A stretch of 64,000 nucleotides of DNA from Symbiotaphrina buchneri (lineage: Eukaryota > Ascomycota > Symbiotaphrinales > Symbiotaphrinaceae): assembly GCA_001599915.1 (NCBI GenBank), contig BCIG01000007.1, positions 372,001 to 436,000 on the forward strand, written 5' to 3'. This document shows positions 10,942-24,492 of this stretch, in pieces. The notes under the pieces are model-generated. The model ran no database searches, was not told the DNA's origin, and saw only the letters and a list, made by a program, of their open reading frames with translations. Position numbers and translations under genes: made by a program. The first letter of the stretch is position 1. Each line of letters begins with the position of its first letter.

Positions 10942-13900
10942 ATGGCGGGCGATATTGCCAGGCTTATGAACGGCCTGGATCTATACTCGCCGACAACGGA
11001 TGCTCGCGAGCCATGGATTGACTGTCACCATTGTGATCGACGCCTTCCTAAACGTCTCAAACCGTCCGAGGCCAGTTTGAAGAGGGATCTGGAAACGGAG
11101 TTTCTGGCAACTCCAGCTGCCTTCTCCAAGGGGTGGCTAGCCCAATTGCAAGAGTATGCTTATGCTTCCATTTTTGGGCCCTGCAAGGGACTATCCTTGT
11201 TAAAGAGTCTGACATGCTGCGCAGACGCTGGGAAACATCGACCGACTATCGACAATTATTGCAGATTGCCCCTACTCAGACCCGGACAATAACCAGGTTC
11301 ACCCGCGAAGGACTTGAAGGGAGAGTGATTGGTTACAAAGAAGTGACTGTCCCAGCCAGTAGTGCGACTGCTAAAAACTCAACGTCACTTCTGCGAAAGC
11401 CCGCCAATCGAGCGGACTTTGTGAGAGGAGCGGCGGGCTATTTCCCATTCGCCCCTGGCGGCCTCGAGGACGTACAAAACATTGCCGAGTCCGAAGATGC
11501 AACATTTTCTCGAACGCAGAAGAAATCAGGGCAAACTACAGGCTCGCTGGATAAAGTGATCCAGTTCGGAACTGAAGGTGGCCTTCTTGTAACACCCCCG
11601 GGCTTTACCCGTGGTCATGAATTTACCAAGGAGAGCTACATTTCGAGCGTTGAAGATGCTGAGGAAGTCGAAAAGGCATTGGAAGAGGATTCCACGCAAC
11701 CCACGAGTGCTGATAAGACCAGGATGAAGCAAAAGCTTGAAGAATTCCCGGACAGCATTGTAGCTGAGAATGACGGCGAATCAGAACGAGAAGACATCGA
11801 TGCACTGCTTCCAGTGGAATTCCCGGCGCTTGAGCCTCATGGTCAGCTTGTCGCCTCTTCCAAGAAAAGAGGTGGTAGGGAGTGGGCGCATATAGTTGAT
11901 GTGAATAGGAAGATCTCAAACTTTGAGGAACTCGTGCCAGATATGGCCAAGACATGGCCTTTTGAGCTGGATACTTTTCAGAAAGAGGCGGTCTATCATC
12001 TAGAGAACGGAGATTCCGTCTTTGTGGCAGCTCATACATCAGCTGGCAAAACTGTGGTCGCCGAGTACGCTATCGCACTTGCAGCGAAGCATATGACCAA
12101 AGCAATCTATACATCTCCGATTAAGGCTCTGAGTAATCAGAAATTTCGAGATTTCCGGCACACATTCGAAGATGTGGGCATCTTGACTGGCGATGTCCAA
12201 ATCAATCCCGAAGCTAGCTGCTTGATCATGACTACGGAAATCTTGCGAAGTATGCTATATCGAGGGGTGGACCTGATTCGAGACGTAGAATTCGTCATAT
12301 TCGATGAAGTTCATTACGTCAACGATCTGGAGAGAGGGGTTGTTTGGGAGGAGGTCATCATCATGCTTCCGGAACATGTCACGCTCATTCTCCTTTCAGC
12401 AACTGTGCCAAACACATATGAGTTTGCGTCTTGGGTCGGGCGAACCAAGAAGAAGGACATCTACGTGATATCCACCTTCAAACGCCCTGTCCCCTTAGAA
12501 CACTATCTGTGGGCGGGTAAAGGGATGTACAAGATAGTGGACGCAGAGAAACGTTTCATCGAAAAAGGATGGAAGGATGCGAATGACGTACTGTCAGGCA
12601 AGGGCAAAGCTCCTGCGGCCGAAGTACCATCTGCGACAAAACGCGGTAATGCCACTCAGAGAACCAGTGGCCGCGGCCAGACTCTCCGTGGCGGAGCGCA
12701 ACGTGGAGGGCCCCAACAGCGCGGAAGGAACCAACAATCGAATCGAGGGACAGGAAACATTGGCAGGACCGGAAGAGGTACCGGGCGTACAACAGCAGCT
12801 CAAGACCGTAATCTTTGGGTGCACCTGGTCCAGCATCTGCGGAAAGAGGACCTCCTTCCTGCCTGCATCTTCGTCTTCTCCAAGAAACGGTGCGAGGAGA
12901 ATGCAGACGCTCTGTCAAACTTGGACTATTGTACTGCCTCGGAGAAGAGCGCGATACACATAATCATAGAAAAATCACTCGCGCGTCTAAAACCTGAAGA
13001 CAGAGTGCTACCCCAAATCCGAAGGCTAAGAGAACTGTTGAGCAGGGGCATTGCAGTTCACCATGGTGGACTGCTACCTATTGTGAAAGAGTTGGTGGAG
13101 CTTCTGTTTGCTCGCACCCTAGTGAAAGTCCTCTTTGCCACCGAGACATTTGCTATGGGACTGAATCTTCCGACCCGGACAGTAGTCTTCTCCGGCTTTC
13201 GCAAACACGACGGCAGGTCTTTTAGGGATCTCCTCCCTGGCGAATATACTCAGATGGCCGGCCGTGCTGGACGAAGAGGTCTGGACTCCGTAGGGTACGT
13301 TATTATCGTGGCTCCCGGTACTAATGAAGCTCCGCCTGCTGCAACGCTAAGACAAATGATACTCGGCGATCCAACGAAGTTGCGTTCTCAATTTCGACTT
13401 ACATATAACATGATACTGAACCTGCTGCGGGTGGAGGCCTTGAAGATAGAGGAAATGATAAAACGGAGTTTCAGCGAGCATGCAACACAAGCATTACTTC
13501 CGGAACATGAAAAGCAGGTGAAACTGTCAGAAGCAGATCTTGCGAAAGTCAAACGAGAATCATGCTCCATTTGTAATAAGGATATCGAAGGTTGCCACCA
13601 GGCGTCTATGGAATACAAGCGTCTTACCGCTGAGCTGCATGTTGGGCTGCTGGCTTCACCAGTGGGTAGAAGGATGTTCTCCCCGCGTCGACTGATAGTC
13701 TACTTGAAGGTACTGTAGTCAAGAGGCTCCTTCATTCAGAAGCTAACGAGGATCACCAGAATGGTATAAGAACAGCAGGTATACTTCTACGAGAAGGTGT
13801 CACAAAAGGGCCACCTCCGGGTTTGCAAGTTCTGGAGATCGGCTGGATGGATCAGACACGTCAGCCAAGTGAGTGGGGTTCTGATGGAGTGAGTGTCGTG

Positions 13901-15230
13901 GCTGACTGTTGAAGGCGATTTGTTGCCGTACCTCCCTACCTTCCGCGCACTCTTTCCGCCTTTACCGAACGAAGCCGCAGGAATGAAGCTCAAGGTTACT
14001 ATGGTACCCCTGAGCGAGGTAGAAGTCATTACGAAAATGATGGTCAAGGTCAGGGGACCTCTCTGGACATTGAGAATCCGCAAAGGTATTAACCGAGTCT
14101 AGATTGATCTGGCTTCCCTGCTAAAGCACGATGAAGAGGCAGCCAAGCTTGCTGATCAAGAATTTAAGAAATTGTGCGTCTCATGGTCGTTGCCTGAATG
14201 GGATGAGATCGAGTGGGATCGTCTCAAAGAACTCCAGCTACGTAATCTGCTGGACGAGCGCGGTAGAGCTGCTGCAACAGCTCAAGCCAGTCAGTCCATT
14301 ACCTGCCCGAACTTCTTACGACATGTGAGTACTTGTTATATTGACACTCGTTGATGAGCTAATGTGGATAGTTCTCGATGCGCCATGACGAATGGCTCAT
14401 CAAAGAAAACATTTCCCAGTTAAGACAGCTGATGTCGGATCAGAATCTTCAGCTTCTACCTGACTATGAACAGCGTGTAGCTGTCCTGAAAGATCTCGAT
14501 TTCGTGGATGACAGTCTTCGAGTACAACTAAAGGGCAAGGTAGCCTGTGAGGTGGGTAGTGCAAGAACCGAGATATCATGGTTTTTTTGCTAATAAAGTC
14601 ATGCTCAAGATACATTCTGCAGATGAACTGGTCCTGACAGAGTTGATCCTCGAGAATGTCATGGCGGACTTTGCACCGGAGGAGATCGTGGCGTTATTAT
14701 CAACTTTTGTCTTCCAGGAAAAGACTGACGTTGAGCCCACACTCACGCCAAGTCTCGAAAGGGTATGTGGATCAAACGGCGCCCTGGACTACGGCTGACT
14801 TCAAATCGCTGAAGGGCAAAGAGATCATAATACAGATCTCCGAGAAAGTCAACGCATACCAGATCCAACATCAGGTCATACTATCCAGTGACGATGCGAA
14901 CGACTTCGTCAGTCGGCCAAGATTCGGCCTTGTCGAGGTTGTCTATGAATGGGCTCGGGGCATGTCCTTCAATCGTATTACTGATCTTACCGATGTCTTG
15001 GAGGGTACAATTGTCCGTGTCATAACCCGTCTGGACGACACTTGTCGTGAAGTGAAGAATGCTGCTAGGATCATTGGTGATCCCACTCTCTTCACTAAGA
15101 TGCAAGAATGCCAGGAGATGATCAAACGAGATATTACAGCCGTGGCATCCTTGTACGCATCCCCTCGGAATGACCGCCCCTCTTGTATAAAACTGTATGC
15201 TGATGGTACTACTACTATAGGTACATGTGA
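10942..15230 (+). CDS. ski2: Ski2-family superkiller RNA helicase
   Basis: Ski2 is the DExH helicase of the cytoplasmic Ski complex, which feeds mRNA to the exosome for 3'-5' decay. Exon 1 (10942-11153) encodes [16 protein letters not shown] and a region rich in [17 protein letters not shown]. Exon 2 begins at 11225 ([19 protein letters not shown]). Helicase motifs are clear: [14 protein letters not shown] (Walker A), [10 protein letters not shown] (motif II, DEVH), LLSATVPNT (III) and [15 protein letters not shown] (VI). An RG-rich insert near 12650-12790 sits between the two RecA domains. The arch and C-terminal DSHCT region includes [24 protein letters not shown]. Conserved Ski2 ends are restored only if intron 15153-15220 is removed, giving a last exon of 10 nt that ends in TGA at 15228-15230. 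Several introns lie between 13708 and 14800. Estimated length is about 1,270 aa. Confidence 0.94.
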
Positions 15231-16019
15231 AACGAGGACGCTGCTCGAAGCAGCCAGCGTAGCTGGGGAAAGGGGCCGGAGAAAGCATCGCTCTGTAGAT
15301 GTGAAGCTGCAACGCGCATTGCAAAACTTGCCAAGCGTCTCGGCAGGTCAGAGAGGAGGTGTTATCTCATCTGTATTCACCTTGAATGCAGTATCTCTCG
15401 TGGAAGACGATCCGATGTAAGTCATCTTGGATAATGTGCACGACTAGACGCCTACCTTCTTCGTCATCTCCCACCTATGGTTTTAACAATCGTCGTCGAG
15501 GAATTGCCAGACGCCAAGTGATGAGAACGAAGGCCCCTCTCGTTCTACCTCTCCGCCGTAAAGAATTGTTGAGGCAGAGGTCGAGTTCACGTGTATTAGA
15601 GAGTTTGAGATGCCGGACCAATACCCCTGGGAGGGGTGATAAGGGGCGGTGTACAATAAATACGCTAAATACGCCGCAGTGGTATGGTATGGCAGCGTAC
15701 TCCGTACAGACTCGCAGATTACCGTACCAGCACCATTTTTAGCGACCCTGTAGTACAAAAAACTTACCTACCGCTCAAGAACACAAAGGGCTCACCTCTC
15801 ACCCCTTGAGGACCCTGCGGCCCAGCTTCGTAGGCCCAGTTTAGACCCTCATTCAAGGTCGCAGTGCCGCAATCCGACGTCTTCTATTGGTTTCATCAGT
15901 TTTGTGACGCTTCGTGCTCCTAAAAGCCCCAGTCCGACTGTGTCACGGCGCCCTCGGAGGCTGCAGATCTTGACCTGAAAGCACCCTGTTGCAAGCAACA
16001 GCCCGGGAGCGCACGCAAG
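15231..16019. other. Intergenic, ski2 3' region and sxm1 promoter
   Basis: No gene is supported here. An open frame continues past the ski2 stop to 15420, but it lacks any conserved sequence and is better read as intron and 3' UTR. A TACTCCGTA motif lies at about 15699. Otherwise nothing was seen. Confidence 0.6.
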
Positions 16020-19000
16020 ATGGATTTGCGCAGCAGCATCGCGCGCACGCTCGAGCCCAATGCCGATGTTCGGCGGCAAGCTGAGCTAGATCTGAAATAT
16101 GTCAGTGAACCTCTTTCCAAACATGAAACCGGAATTGTGGCTGACTGTCCCTACAACTGCAGGCCGAGGATAAGCCCGGCTTCATAAACGCGCTTCTGGA
16201 CATTTTACAAAGCGATCAGGACTCGGGTGTCCGACTTTCAAGTAGGCCACAGCCGGTGCTAGATCAAATACTACTTACTCACTGCGTGTCTGATAGCCGT
16301 CGTCTACCTAAAGAACCGTGTCACACGAGGCTGGTCTCCGGGCGAGGAATATCCTAATCAAAAACCCATTCCAGATAACGAAAAGCTCGATCTGCGGAAC
16401 CGTCTTCTTCCAATTCTCGCGTCTGCCCCGCCGCAAATACGGTCGCAGCTCATCCCGATTTTGCAAAAGATCCTACACTATGATTTCCCCCAAAATTGGC
16501 CAAACTTCATGGACATCACGCTCGGGTTGTTGAATACCCCTGATGCAAATTCCGTCTTTGCTGGCCTCCAATGCTTGCTGGCTATCTGCCGGGTGTATCG
16601 CTATAAATCAGGAGATGAACGAGGAGACTTTGATAAGATCGTTGAACTATCATTTCCTCAGTTGCTTCAAATTGGCAATGGGCTCGTCAATGAAACAAGT
16701 CTGGAAGCAGGGGAAATGCTACGTCTGGTCCTCAAGGCATACAAGCATGCCATATATGTCTGTATACACCCTGCAACCATTACGACAGCCGCAATTAATA
16801 CCTATCTAGTTCGAACTTCCGCCTCACCTAAGACGACAGGAAACGAATGTCGCTTGGTGCACCCTTTTTCTACATGTTGTAGCGAATGACCCGCCCCCAA
16901 GTTCGTTAATGGAAGATCTTTCAGAACGGGAGCTGAATCACTGGTGGAAGTCGAAAAAATGGGCCTACGCCAACCTCAATCGTCTTTTCGTTAGGTACAT
17001 CCTGATTACTTCTCGGTCCTAGAGTTCATAGGGCTTACACTTTCAGATATGGCAACCCAACAGCGCTCCAGAAGGATACCAGCGAGGATCTCGTTGTTTT
17101 CGCTAAAACATTCATCAATAATTTCGCTCCTGAAATCCTTCAAGGGTATCTCCAGCAGATTGAGAAGTGGGTAAACAAGACAACATGGTTAAGTAAACCT
17201 TGCTTGTCGTATACCCTTGTGTTTCTGGATGAATGTGTCAAGCCGAAGTCGATGTGGTCTCATCTGAAGCCTCATCTTGAAAGCTTGGTCGAACACCTCT
17301 TGTTCCCGATCTTGTGTCAATCCGATGAGGACATTGAACTATTCGAGACCGACCCATCTGAATATTTGCATCGCAAATTGAATTATTTTGAAGAAGTTTC
17401 AGCTCCTGATGTTGCAGCGACAAATTTCGTGGTCAGCTTGACCAAGAGCCGAAAGAAAGAAACATTTACCATACTTAGCTTCATCAATGGGATTGTCAAT
17501 AAGTATGAACAGGCTCCGGAGGACAAGAAGAACCCGCGGGAGAAGGAGGGCGCGCTCAGGATGATTGGCACATTGTCCAGTGTGATCCTAGGCAAGAAAA
17601 GCCCCATCGCTGACCAGGTGGAATATTTCTTCGTCCGACATGTATTCCCAGAATTTCGCAGTCCACACGGCTATCTACGAGCGAGAGCGTGTGACACGGT
17701 CGAGAAATTCGAGCAGTTAGATTTCAAAGACCCGAACAACCTTGTCACAGTCTACCAGAACATACTTGAATCGCTTGCGGATCCAGATCTGCCGGTCCGA
17801 GTGACGGCGGCACTCGCATTACAGCCTCTGATCAGGCACGATATCATCAAGACTGCTATGCAGCAGAGCATACCACAAATAATGCAGGAACTGCTAAAAC
17901 TGGCAAATGAGGTTGATGTGGATGCCCTGGCCAATGTGATGGAAGAGTTTGTGGAAGTTTTTGCGACTGAACTCACGCCCTTTGCGGTCGCTCTCACACA
18001 GCAGTTGCGTGACACTTACCTCAGGATCGTTCGAGAGCTGTTGGAGCGTAATTCTCAGAAGGATGATGATGAGGCTTATGGCGATTTTCTGGATGATAAA
18101 AGCATTACCGCGCTTGGTGTATTGCAGACCATAGGGACTCTGATACTCACCTTGGAGAGCACGCCAGATGTATTGCTACACCTTGAGACAGTGCTAATGC
18201 CTGTGATTACTGCGACTCTGGACAACAAGCTTTATGGTAAAACTCCCTCGATTTGGCACCGTCTCAGCTAACAGCGAAAGATCTGTACAACGAAGTATTC
18301 GAGATTATCGATAGCTGCACCTATGCCGCCAGGACTATATCGCCGACGATGTGGCAAGCTTTTGAATTAATGCACAAGACTTTCAAAGCCGGAGCCGAGC
18401 TTTATCTCGAGGGTAGGTCCATGTGTCCAGCTGGCTCATGTTTATAACTGACTTTTGAAGACATGCTACCTGCACTGGAAAACTTCGTCACCTATGGAGC
18501 GGAAACTATGGTGAACAACCCGTTATATCTCCAAGCGACTGTGGACATGGTAGTGGACATCTTCCATGATGATAAGGTGGGTGGAGTCGATCGCATATGT
18601 GGTTGTAAGTTGGCGGAGACAATCATGCTCAGCCTCCGAGGACATGCCGATGACTATGTGCCGAAATTCGTCGAAATGGCAATGACAGTTCTTGTCAGCG
18701 ACGAACTCAAGATGAAATCATACAGGATCCACCTGATTGAAATGATCATCAACGCCATCTATTACAATCCCATACTAGCGCTCCAAGTATTGGAAGCGCA
18801 CGGGTGGACGAATAAATTCTTCAGCCTGTGGTTCTCCAATATAGACAACTTCGCAAGAGTGCACGACAAGAAGCTATCTATAGCAGCGATAAGCTCTCTG
18901 TTGACGTTGAGGGCGGACGAGGTGCCCCAAAGCGTACAGCAGGGGTGGCCTAGGCTGCTACAGGGGCTCGTCAGACTATTTCAGACCCTGCCAGCAGCCA

Positions 19001-19591
19001 TGAAAAGTAAGTTAGTCATAATCCGATAGCACTCAAGTCCCTGACAATAGTAGATCGCGAGGAAGCCATGAAGGAAGACCTAGAAGCTGCTGATGATTAC
19101 GATGTCGGCGAAGACGAGCAATGGGAGGGAGACACCGAGTGGACAAACGACGGCGATGACGTTGGCGATGTCAAAGACGAAAGTGCCGCCTATCTTGAGT
19201 TTCTTACAGAAGAGGTCAGCTGCTTTACCAAACCAACTGCATTCAGTTGCTAACTCAGACCAGGCTCAGAAGTTCAGCGCTGTATCGGATGACGATGAGG
19301 ATGACGAGTTGAGCGAAGAGAGTCAACTCGACACCCTCCTGGACAAGGTCGAACCTTATGGTCTCTTCAAGGAGGCTTTCCTTAGTACGCATGCCTCCTC
19401 CTTCACATGGGTTGTTCACTGACATTGGCTCAGAACTCCAGCAAGAGCAGCCTCAACTCTACCACGATCTGACCAATAACCTGAGCCAGGAGGAGAGACA
19501 GGTTGTCCAAGGTGTCATTCACCAGGCCGAAGCCAATGCGCTACAAGCAGCGAACTCGGTGGTAGGTCAGGCAAACGGCGCCGTCCAGTGA
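16020..19591 (+). CDS. sxm1: Importin-beta family transport receptor (Sxm1/Nmd5, importin-7/8 type)
   Basis: This karyopherin carries cargo through the nuclear pore under control of Ran-GTP. The N-terminus is an importin-beta N (IBN) domain: MDLRSSIARTLEPNADVRRQAELDL, then GFINALLDILQ. HEAT repeats follow, with typical importin-7/8 sequences such as YDFPQNWPNFMDI, HYLRARACDTVEKF-like GYLRARACDTVEKFEQLDF, and DPDLPVRVTAALALQPLI. An acidic stretch near 19080-19330 (DDYDVGEDEQWEGDTEW, SDDDEDDELSEESQLD) matches the acidic loop of this subfamily. The C-terminus, LQQEQPQLYHDLTNNLSQEERQVVQGVIHQ, is characteristic. About nine exons are needed. Splices are clear at 16093, about 16240, 16761, 16994 and 19384. 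The protein is about 1,050 aa. Sxm1 versus Nmd5 cannot be settled here. Confidence 0.92.
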
Positions 19592-20072
19592 TACAAGGGT
19601 GAGGCCTCCTATGGAGATGTTCGTTGGTATTGGCGCAGTATGGTACTTTTGTCCGAAAGAAGTGTACATCACCTTCTTTTGTTGTGGCAGAGCGTTGCAT
19701 GTTTAATCCAGGGCGTTGTCTGCTAGCATTCGAAACGGGTGGAGGACTTTGCAGAGATTGGATAGCATGAGCCCGCGGAGCCGTACACTTCCCGAGCGTC
19801 ATCTCCGCGGATAGAAACTTTACCATTGCCGAGCTTCTACCTCGTTGTACGTGGCTGCGGCCTTACTCGGTCTTCTCTTCGACATCGTAAGGCTGTGACA
19901 ATAATCGTGTGGTAAACACCTGTACCCATGGTATGGTAGGTTGCACCGTTGGTGGTATCGAGCTTATGTAATACTACTATTACCGCTGAGCGCAGAGCAC
20001 AGCTAGTATTCGCCGTCGAGGCCTTCATAAGCCTGCACATCCAAGAGCAATCGATCGCGGAATGTGACCAAG
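19592..20072. other. Intergenic, sxm1 3' region and cox16 promoter
   Basis: I see no supported gene. Overlapping short frames on both strands carry no motif. Confidence 0.55.
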
Positions 20073-20488
20073 ATGCCCACCTTCCAGTCCAAGAAATATC
20101 GTCCTTCTTCCTACTCGGGCACAATTGGCTCGAGGTACCGTTTGGCGCTCCAGCGCAACCCTTTCGTCTTCTTCGGCCTCCCCTTCATCACTACCATTGT
20201 CGCCGGTTCCTTCTTCCTGACACCGGCAACCGCCATCCGGTACGAGAAGCATGATCGGAAAGTGAGGCAAATGACACAGGAGGAGGCCTTGGGTATCGGG
20301 AAAGATCGCCGCAAGGTCGACATGCGCGAGGAGTATTATGTGAGTCTCTTGCCGGGCCCTGGACCCCATGCCATTTAGCAATGGCTGACCCGCGGTGAAC
20401 CTGCTAGCGCCTGGCTGCGAAAGACCTGGACGACTGGGAGCAAAGGAGGGTCAAGAGGCTCCCAGGAGAACCCGACGGTTTGCTTTGA
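20073..20488 (+). CDS. cox16: Cytochrome c oxidase assembly protein Cox16
   Basis: Cox16 is a small inner-membrane mitochondrial protein that helps assemble complex IV (Cox1/Cox2 maturation). Two exons (20073-20339 and 20408-20488) encode about 115 aa. The start MPTFQSKKYRPSS is the usual fungal one. An upstream in-frame GTG adds three residues and was not chosen. A single transmembrane helix, FVFFGLPFITTIVAGSFFL, is followed by the family signature TPATAIRYEKHDRKV and KDRRKVDMREEYY. Exon 2 supplies RLAAKDLDDWEQRRVKRLPGEPDG. The intron has a gtgagt donor. The length and motif order fit the family fully. Confidence 0.95.
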
Positions 20489-20748
20489 GTGCCACATTAT
20501 TACAGAAACGTGCTGCGTCATGCAACTCCTGGATGGCTTCTGAGCAGGCTGGCATTCTCTCGGCGTTTTGGGGACGTTCACTTTCGCATCAAGAAGCGGT
20601 GTTCACGGGCTATACCCTTGCGTTGCATTGGTTGAGGATTTAACACTTTATACTCTGAAATCTGGTACTCTGAGGAATGCTCGCCGAGGTTCCTGCTCGG
20701 CATACGAACCACGAAATGGAAAACACATAGATTTGAGACCTGGCGACC

Positions 20749-23700
20749 TCAGAACGCCCTGCCGCTCTTTCCCCTCCCGATTGTCTGAAATCTCTCGAAA
20801 CCGCCAATGGCTAGGGTGTCGAACCGATCAACACCCATTACGTCCAGATCTGTTTCACCGGAGAAGTAGAACCCGAGCATGACAACAAGGTAGCTAAGAA
20901 TGAGGATACTACCCTTGAAGTAGTTGCTTTTTCCTTCTCCGTACATATAGCTGAGTAGGAAGACGCAAAGTATTACGGTGACCATATCCCATTGAGGGAA
21001 TATCAATCTGTATGCTGTTAATGTACTGTGGCTGCCGCCGTGTGCGGGTAACTTACGGAAAGGTGTGATTGATGAGGTCCCGAGGGTCAATGAAACGGCC
21101 ATGTACGGCACTGAACAGGACCAAGGCTGGAATCTGGAGGAGACAGACTTGCAAAGCATAAGCTGAGCCAATCTCCATGGAGAGGGCAATGTTTCCATTC
21201 ATGGCGAACGAGATGGCGTTCTGCAGGAGAAGCTAGTCAGCCTTAACCCAGAACCCCCTCCCTCAAGGTCCTGACTCACCAAAAACTCGGTAGTGTTGGG
21301 AACCAGGGCGAACAGCGTGATACCTAAGAACTTCTCATCTATGTCCGTGCCCTGGAGTACAACGTCCACAGTGTCGACCAGAATCTCTGCAATTATTGCA
21401 TAGAGGAGAGTGGCACCCAGCAAAACAACCGTACTTTTGAGGCGACTCCAATTAGGCGCATCGTGACCACCGCCTGTAGCGCCTGCAACAGGCTCGGCAA
21501 TCACTGTGCTGTTGTCGATATCCTCCTGAAATGTGGCTTGTCTCGGTGGATTCGGTCTGCCTGTTGTACGCGAGGAAGCAGTGGCCGAAACCTTCCGAGG
21601 CGCTTTACTAGCGTCACGGGCAGCAACACTTGCAGCGGTGGCAGCAATCTCTGTAACCTCACGTATCAGGTTTCGGTTTTCTTCCTCGGTGAAGCCACGG
21701 AGTTGTACGCTTCTCTGGCTCCGACCATCTTCATTGCTGGTCTCCCCGCCAGCGCTCTTTGGAGGCACTATGTGGGGTGACTGGCCCACGGAAGCCTTGG
21801 TCGAAGAAGGTGAGTGCAGACGTTGTGTTTCATTGTCTCGTGGAGATATGCCCATGTCTTTTAGGGAATGACCCAAGATGCGTTTATAGAGGTGCGTGTC
21901 TCTGATAGACGACTGTGCCGGCATACCTGCAGCATTTTGCATGCTGTGCTGCCTAGATGGAGTCGCCCGAAGATCGGTGGCATTAGAAGTCCTGTGATCG
22001 GGATGCTCTTGGTCTGGGTGATTCAAGCTATGGTTTGCCTTTTTCTCTTCTATCTCCATATTCCATATGACTGCCGCGTGGGTTCGTAGGGTGAACCACA
22101 TCCCGATGACATAAGACAGGAAGAGCATAGAAGCGGCGAACCAGCAATATGGACGCACAGCTTCAATGTAAAACCGATCGCTGACGGCAGGAATTTGGGA
22201 GAAGTAGCAACGTCGACAATCCCGGTTAGAGTGATGGTCACTATCAATACAGCTCAAACAATTCAACTCGTGCTGGTACAGATCAGCTAGATCGTCAGGC
22301 AGTGGCAAGCTTGTAGGAACTTACGGTCCCATAAATTTGATAGAAGAGTGTCGGCCCGAATGCGCCAATGACAGCGAAGAGGAGCATTGTGGACGTCACT
22401 CCCGCGGACCTTGCATTGAATCGCTGCGTCTTGCGTTTGATGGCACCAAAACACATAGAGATGCCTGGCAAAAGCATGATCCCAGCGAAGATACTCCCGA
22501 TAACGCTGCCCTCCACAAGCTGGCCCTTTCCATCCTTCAATGCAACACAATACAGGAAAACTTCCACGACGGTCGAAAAGAATGCGTTGATCACGGAGCC
22601 GACTCCCATGGATGACTGCGCCGAGATTGATGCGACAGCTTGGCCAATGAAGTAGGCAAGAGGTATGATGGAGAACAACGCCAGCGTAAAGACAGTCGCG
22701 GGATGAGTGACTCCATTCTTCATGCCCAGTGTAACATCTAGGATCCAATAGTCGAAAATGGCAAATAACACCACAGCCATGAGGTTGATGAGGAATATGT
22801 TGGTGCCATCGATAGTATATTTCCAATACTTGAGCCCAGCAGCCCGATAGGTGCACAGCAGAATCGAAGAAGATGGTGAATCAGGGCGGCGAGAGTAGGA
22901 TGTGTCCGAATGAAATGATAACGCAAGGGGATGACGGCGTAGGTGGTAGAAAAGCAAAAGTGTCACTCGTCCCATAGGGATGGTGAAGACAAGTAACCAG
23001 CAGCAAAGCGAGACCAAAAGTAATAATGGGGCGATGGCTCCATAGAAGACGACGAAGAAGATAACACGGCCTAGGGTCCATTGCCCTCTCCCAAACAGCC
23101 TCCTTTTACTCTTAGGGCCATGTTCTTGTTGACCGGCTCTTCTGCCCCTTCCTAACAAGCTGTCGGTCTCATCCACGGAATCAACGCTACTCCTTCGCCT
23201 GCCAATTAATGACCGGCGGGTCACAGGGCCAAAGAAGAGGCGTCCATCTTCCAGATCGCCGCTCTGCCACTGCTCGTATTCGCTGATACTTCTGCCCTCC
23301 CCTTCATCCTCCTCAAGATATGCCTCGTCCTGTTCTAGCTTGACGAACTTTCCGAAAGGATACAGAAGATAGCCCGCTAGGCCACCGAGGACGCGCCCAT
23401 ACTCAACTCCGCCGGGCGCAATGGCAAATGCGAAACATAGAAGAGCTCCGGTCAAGGCAACTAGAGCAAGCCACCAACCCGCCAAGATAGACCAGAGAAT
23501 ATTCAACAGCCATAGCCAGCTGGTGACCCGCCCGCCCGGAGAAGAATGTATGTCACCTTCCGCTGACTTTTCGACCGACCTGTTCTTTTTGTACAATGCA
23601 GGCTTCCATATGCGGATTCCGAACGGATGGGTCTCATTAATGGCCTCCTGCCGATCCTTTAGGGTGAAATCCTCCGGGTCGCTAAGCTCCGCTTCGTCTT

Positions 23701-24492
23701 CGCCGTCATCAGCGGGTGTGCCTGGACCGTCCTGCTCGTCCATGTCATCGGCGACAAAGTCGGCCCCTATATCTTCCACGCCCTCTATTGGATTTTCTGT
23801 TTCCGGTCTGTCCATGAAGTCAATCTCCTCACCAGAGTCCAGCTTCTGTAATGGCGCTGGCGGTGCTGTCGGCCGCCGACGTAAAGTAGAAGGCTGCCGC
23901 CGTAAGGATCCAGACGCAATCTTCGCGACCGACAGATGCTTTTGCGCCACGTCATTCTCCACCTCTTCCCTATCGTCGTCGACCGGAAACTCCTTCCGTC
24001 TCGGGGTTCCCTGAAGATTAGAACTGCTCCGTCGGGAAATCGCAGGCATCCTGTTCGGGCGTGGCTGGATTGATCTGTCTGGAGGCAGATGAGGCGGGCG
24101 TACAGCACCCGAGTCGCCATTGTTCAGCTTGCCTTGCTCTCTCGAGGGCTCGGGCCCCTTTCCTGGGACTCTTGTGACGTCTGTAGGGTCCGGAATCGAC
24201 CCGTGGGGTGAAGCAAAGGAGCCTATAAAGTTCAGATAGAGGTTAGACAAGGTCTGATGAAGGGTACTGGTCAGGAGCAGGCCCGGCGCGCACCATATGT
24301 ACGAACTCCTTGCGCCGGTTGTGTCCGGACCGCCTGCACTGTATCAATCGACTCGTCTTCTGGAGTACTGGGATGCTCCTCTCCTGCTGCAGCTTCTATG
24401 ATAGGCTCGAAGCGGCCGATGTGCTCCTGGGGGTCCGTTTGGGTCGATCCACCCGCGTGAGTTGCATCACTGCTCCTGTTGTCCTCAGACAT
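20749..24492 (-). CDS. vnx1: Vnx1-like vacuolar monovalent cation/H+ (CAX-family) exchanger
   Basis: The protein belongs to the Ca2+:cation antiporter group and resembles yeast Vnx1, which exchanges Na+/K+ for protons at the vacuole. Exon 1 starts at 24492 (MSEDNRSSDATHAGGS) and splices (ACATATG, gtgcgc donor) to exon 2 near 24222. The first 250 residues are hydrophilic, Ser/Pro-rich and acidic. Multiple hydrophobic segments follow: WLWLLNILWSILAGWWLALV, VIFFVVFYGAIAPLLLLVSL, FLINLMAVVLFAIFDYWILDV, TVFTLALFSIIPLAYFIGQ. The exchanger alpha repeats show SSMGVGSVINAFFSTVVEVF (glutamate in a helix) and, in repeat 2, FLGITLFALVPNTTEFL. A long Ser/Thr/Arg-rich loop (about 21500-22050) separates the halves. 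The last exon contains LCVFLLSYMYGEGKSNYFKG. Estimated length is 1,100-1,150 aa. The ion transported is inferred. Confidence 0.87.

Noticed and set aside
15231-15420. Continuation of ski2 frame past 15230
   Set aside because: Not like any Ski2 C-terminus; splicing at 15153-15220 restores the expected end.
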